A program made the translations under genes and the position numbers. DNA of 13,022 nucleotides, from contig DCHJ01000117.1 in NCBI GenBank assembly GCA_002314805.1, forward strand, positions 1 through 13,022, written 5' to 3'. A model generated the notes under the pieces. That model did not search any database, was not told where the DNA came from, and saw only the letters and a list, made by a program, of their open reading frames with translations. The stretch comes from Lachnospiraceae bacterium UBA1755. Lineage in GTDB: Bacteria > Bacillota > Clostridia > Lachnospirales > Lachnospiraceae. Below are positions 11,535-13,022 of this stretch, one piece after another. Numbering within the stretch: position 1 is the stretch's first letter; each line of letters opens with the position of its first letter.

Positions 11535-12209
11535 ATGCGTATTCTGATTGCAGATGATGAACCGGAGATACTCAGGGTTCTGAAGGATGTTTTTGAAAAG
11601 AATAATTATACTGTTGATACATCCGACAATGGTGAGGATGCATATCTGTACGCCCGGCAGACTGAATACGACTGTATTATCCTCGATATCATGATGCCGG
11701 GGATGGATGGTCTGCAGCTGGTAAAGAAGCTCAGACAGGAAGGGTCCAATGTCCCTATTCTCCTGCTGACTGCACTGGATACCCTTGATGACAGAGTGAT
11801 CGGACTGGATATGGGCGCAGATGATTATCTGGCAAAACCGTTTGCCATTACAGAACTGGAGGCAAGAGTAAGGGCATTGCTCAGGCGGAGTGATACCTAT
11901 TCTCCTGATATTATCTCATATGGGAATATGAGGCTCAACGGAGGTAATTATGAACTCAGTACTCCCGGACATATCATCAGACTTAGCAATAAGGAATTTC
12001 AGATACTGGAATGCTTCATGAGAAATCCCAATACCGTGTTTTCAACAGAAAATATTATGGCAAGGTTCTGGAACTGGGACAGTAATGCAGAGATAAATGT
12101 CGTATGGACATATATCGGATATCTGAGAAGAAAGCTTGATGAGATAGATGCAGATGTAATAATCAAATCAATGCGCGGGAGAGGGTACAGGCTGGAACTG
12201 AAGAGATGA
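11535..12209 (+). CDS. OmpR/PhoB-family response regulator
   Basis: A 224-residue two-domain regulator. Receiver domain 1-117: acidic pocket D7 and D8, phosphoacceptor D51 in ILDIMMPGMDG, T79 and K101 in the LAKPF motif. The OmpR-type winged helix is at about 127-222, with LSNKEFQILECFMRNPNTVF, the recognition helix around NAEINVVWTYIGYLRRKLD, and the wing MRGRGYRL. All residues needed for phosphorylation are present. It has a strong ribosome site (AGGAGGAG, two bases before the ATG). The kinase that follows after 67 bases is the expected partner. The stop codon lies in the arm of a hairpin within the structured leader of the kinase gene. The stimulus is unknown. Confidence 0.95.
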   Translation: MRILIADDEPEILRVLKDVFEKNNYTVDTSDNGEDAYLYARQTEYDCIILDIMMPGMDGLQLVKKLRQEGSNVPILLLTALDTLDDRVIGLDMGADDYLAKPFAITELEARVRALLRRSDTYSPDIISYGNMRLNGGNYELSTPGHIIRLSNKEFQILECFMRNPNTVFSTENIMARFWNWDSNAEINVVWTYIGYLRRKLDEIDADVIIKSMRGRGYRLELKR

Positions 12210-12270
12210 CAGTGTAAAAGAATGCAGTTCTGTCATCACTGTTTGTGCCGCGGATCGCTGCGGAATGGAG
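12208..12270 (+). ncRNA. Structured leader element, copy B, between response regulator and kinase
   Basis: Aligned without gaps over 44 bases with 1826-1869, 34 positions match. The block TTTGTGCCGC is identical, and both copies then have a GC hairpin ending in CGGAA just before the ribosome site (here 12247-12262). In the outer stem the pair T-A of copy A is C-G here, a compensatory change. An alternative, mutually exclusive stem GATGACAG (12205-12212) with CTGTCATC (12230-12237) includes the response regulator stop codon. Confidence 0.62.
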
Positions 12271-12276
12271 ATTAAA

Positions 12277-13022
12277 ATGATCAGGAAACTGAGATGGAAA
12301 TTTACACTGGTAGCAGTAGCATCGATCTCGATAGTACTCATTGCACTGGTGCTCGGTATCAATATTTTTTACAGCAGCAGTACTCAGGCCGGTCAGGACT
12401 CCATGCTGAGACTGATAACTGCAAATGATGGCATCCTTCCGAGAAAAATGCCACGTGAAAACGGAAAGCTTATCAAAAATATAAACTTTACGCCGGAAGC
12501 ACCCTTTGATACAAGGTATTTTTCTATCTGGACAGATGCCGGAGGCAATGTGCTGGATGTACACATGGAGCATATCGCGGCAATTTCGGGAGAACGGGCG
12601 GAAGAGATCATCGGACGTATTGCGGACGGAAAGTCTGAATACGGGATCATAGACAATTACCGGTATCTCAGGTCTGCCGACGGAGACAGACTGCTGTATG
12701 TCTTTCTGGATATTGCCAGACAGCAGATGGCCCGGAGAAATCTTGTCAGGATATCACTTCTGCTTACAGCAGCAGCAATTTTTGCGGCATTTATACTTGC
12801 CTATGCTTTCTCGGGGACGGCTGTCGCTTCAACCGTAAAAAATATGGAGGCTCAGAAACGGTTTATTACAGACGCAAGCCATGAACTTAAGACGCCTCTT
12901 ACGGCAATATCTGCATATACAAATATGCTGAAGGAGGAATTACCTGAAGACAGACGGATCACCGGCATGGAGGCAGAGACAAAGCGTCTTAACAATCTGG
13001 TCGTCAATCTGGTGGAGCTGTC
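12277..13022 (+). CDS. Sensor histidine kinase, 3' end outside the window
   Basis: The first 248 codons of a membrane kinase, open to the end of the window. It has a short basic N-terminus, a first membrane helix at about 9-31, an extracytoplasmic region of about 125 residues (32-157), a second helix at about 158-180, a short juxtamembrane stretch without a clear HAMP domain, then the dimerisation and phosphorylation helix with KRFITDASHELKTPLTAI at 194-211, His202 being the phosphoacceptor. The N, G1, F and G2 boxes of the ATP-binding domain would lie beyond the window. The start is set by GGAG six bases upstream. It is the likely partner of the OmpR-type regulator just before it. Confidence 0.93.
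   Translation, partial: MIRKLRWKFTLVAVASISIVLIALVLGINIFYSSSTQAGQDSMLRLITANDGILPRKMPRENGKLIKNINFTPEAPFDTRYFSIWTDAGGNVLDVHMEHIAAISGERAEEIIGRIADGKSEYGIIDNYRYLRSADGDRLLYVFLDIARQQMARRNLVRISLLLTAAAIFAAFILAYAFSGTAVASTVKNMEAQKRFITDASHELKTPLTAISAYTNMLKEELPEDRRITGMEAETKRLNNLVVNLVEL

Noticed and set aside
1..13022. CRISPR array, tRNA, rRNA, insertion sequence or prophage genes
   Set aside because: No regularly spaced repeats, no cloverleaf or rRNA segments, and no transposase, integrase or phage protein in any frame.

Overview
The window looks like chromosome from a low-to-mid-GC Firmicute, most likely a gut or rumen Clostridia of the Lachnospiraceae type. The pointers are strong AGGAGG-type ribosome binding sites, consensus sigma-A promoters, U-tailed terminators, a yjdF (azaaromatic) riboswitch and protein families common in that group. 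The genus assignment is inference; there is no rRNA or tRNA to anchor it.

Positions 1-3776 are three small modules on the + strand, each closed by a copy of the same 3' repeat ending in a terminator. They are a HepT-type HEPN toxin (1-366); a yjdF riboswitch with yjdF and a small alkylguanine-transferase-like gene (575-1514); and an operon of a radical SAM protein overlapping a TetR regulator (1894-3614). The operon promoter is a perfect TTGACA-17-TATAAT, with one palindromic operator filling the spacer and a second just downstream, so autorepression by the TetR protein is likely.

Positions 3867-7915 are a sugar-use module: a large cytoplasmic GH106-like glycoside hydrolase and an MFS transporter. 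The best start codon of the hydrolase is out of frame by one base in an A5 run. Just past the transporter lies the cut-off N-terminus of an XRE regulator on the other strand (7910-8008).

Positions 8079-10379 are two minus-strand envelope genes: an acyltransferase-3 membrane protein, and a fusion of a three-helix PQ-loop/SemiSWEET-like membrane domain to a degenerate SGNH-hydrolase domain. Divergent from them at 10555 is the most unusual gene of the window. It is a membrane protein with the extracytoplasmic sensor and both membrane helices of a DcuS/CitA-type kinase joined directly to the winged-helix domain of a DcuR/CitB-type response regulator, with the PAS, kinase and receiver domains absent. 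An OmpR-type response regulator and a histidine kinase cut by the window end follow.

Three signals cut across genes. The 3' repeat occurs after three modules. A roughly 65-nt structured leader occurs both before the radical SAM gene and between the response regulator and kinase, about 77% identical over 44 aligned bases with one compensatory base-pair change. Inverted repeats containing AAAGTAA lie before both the fused regulator and the response regulator.
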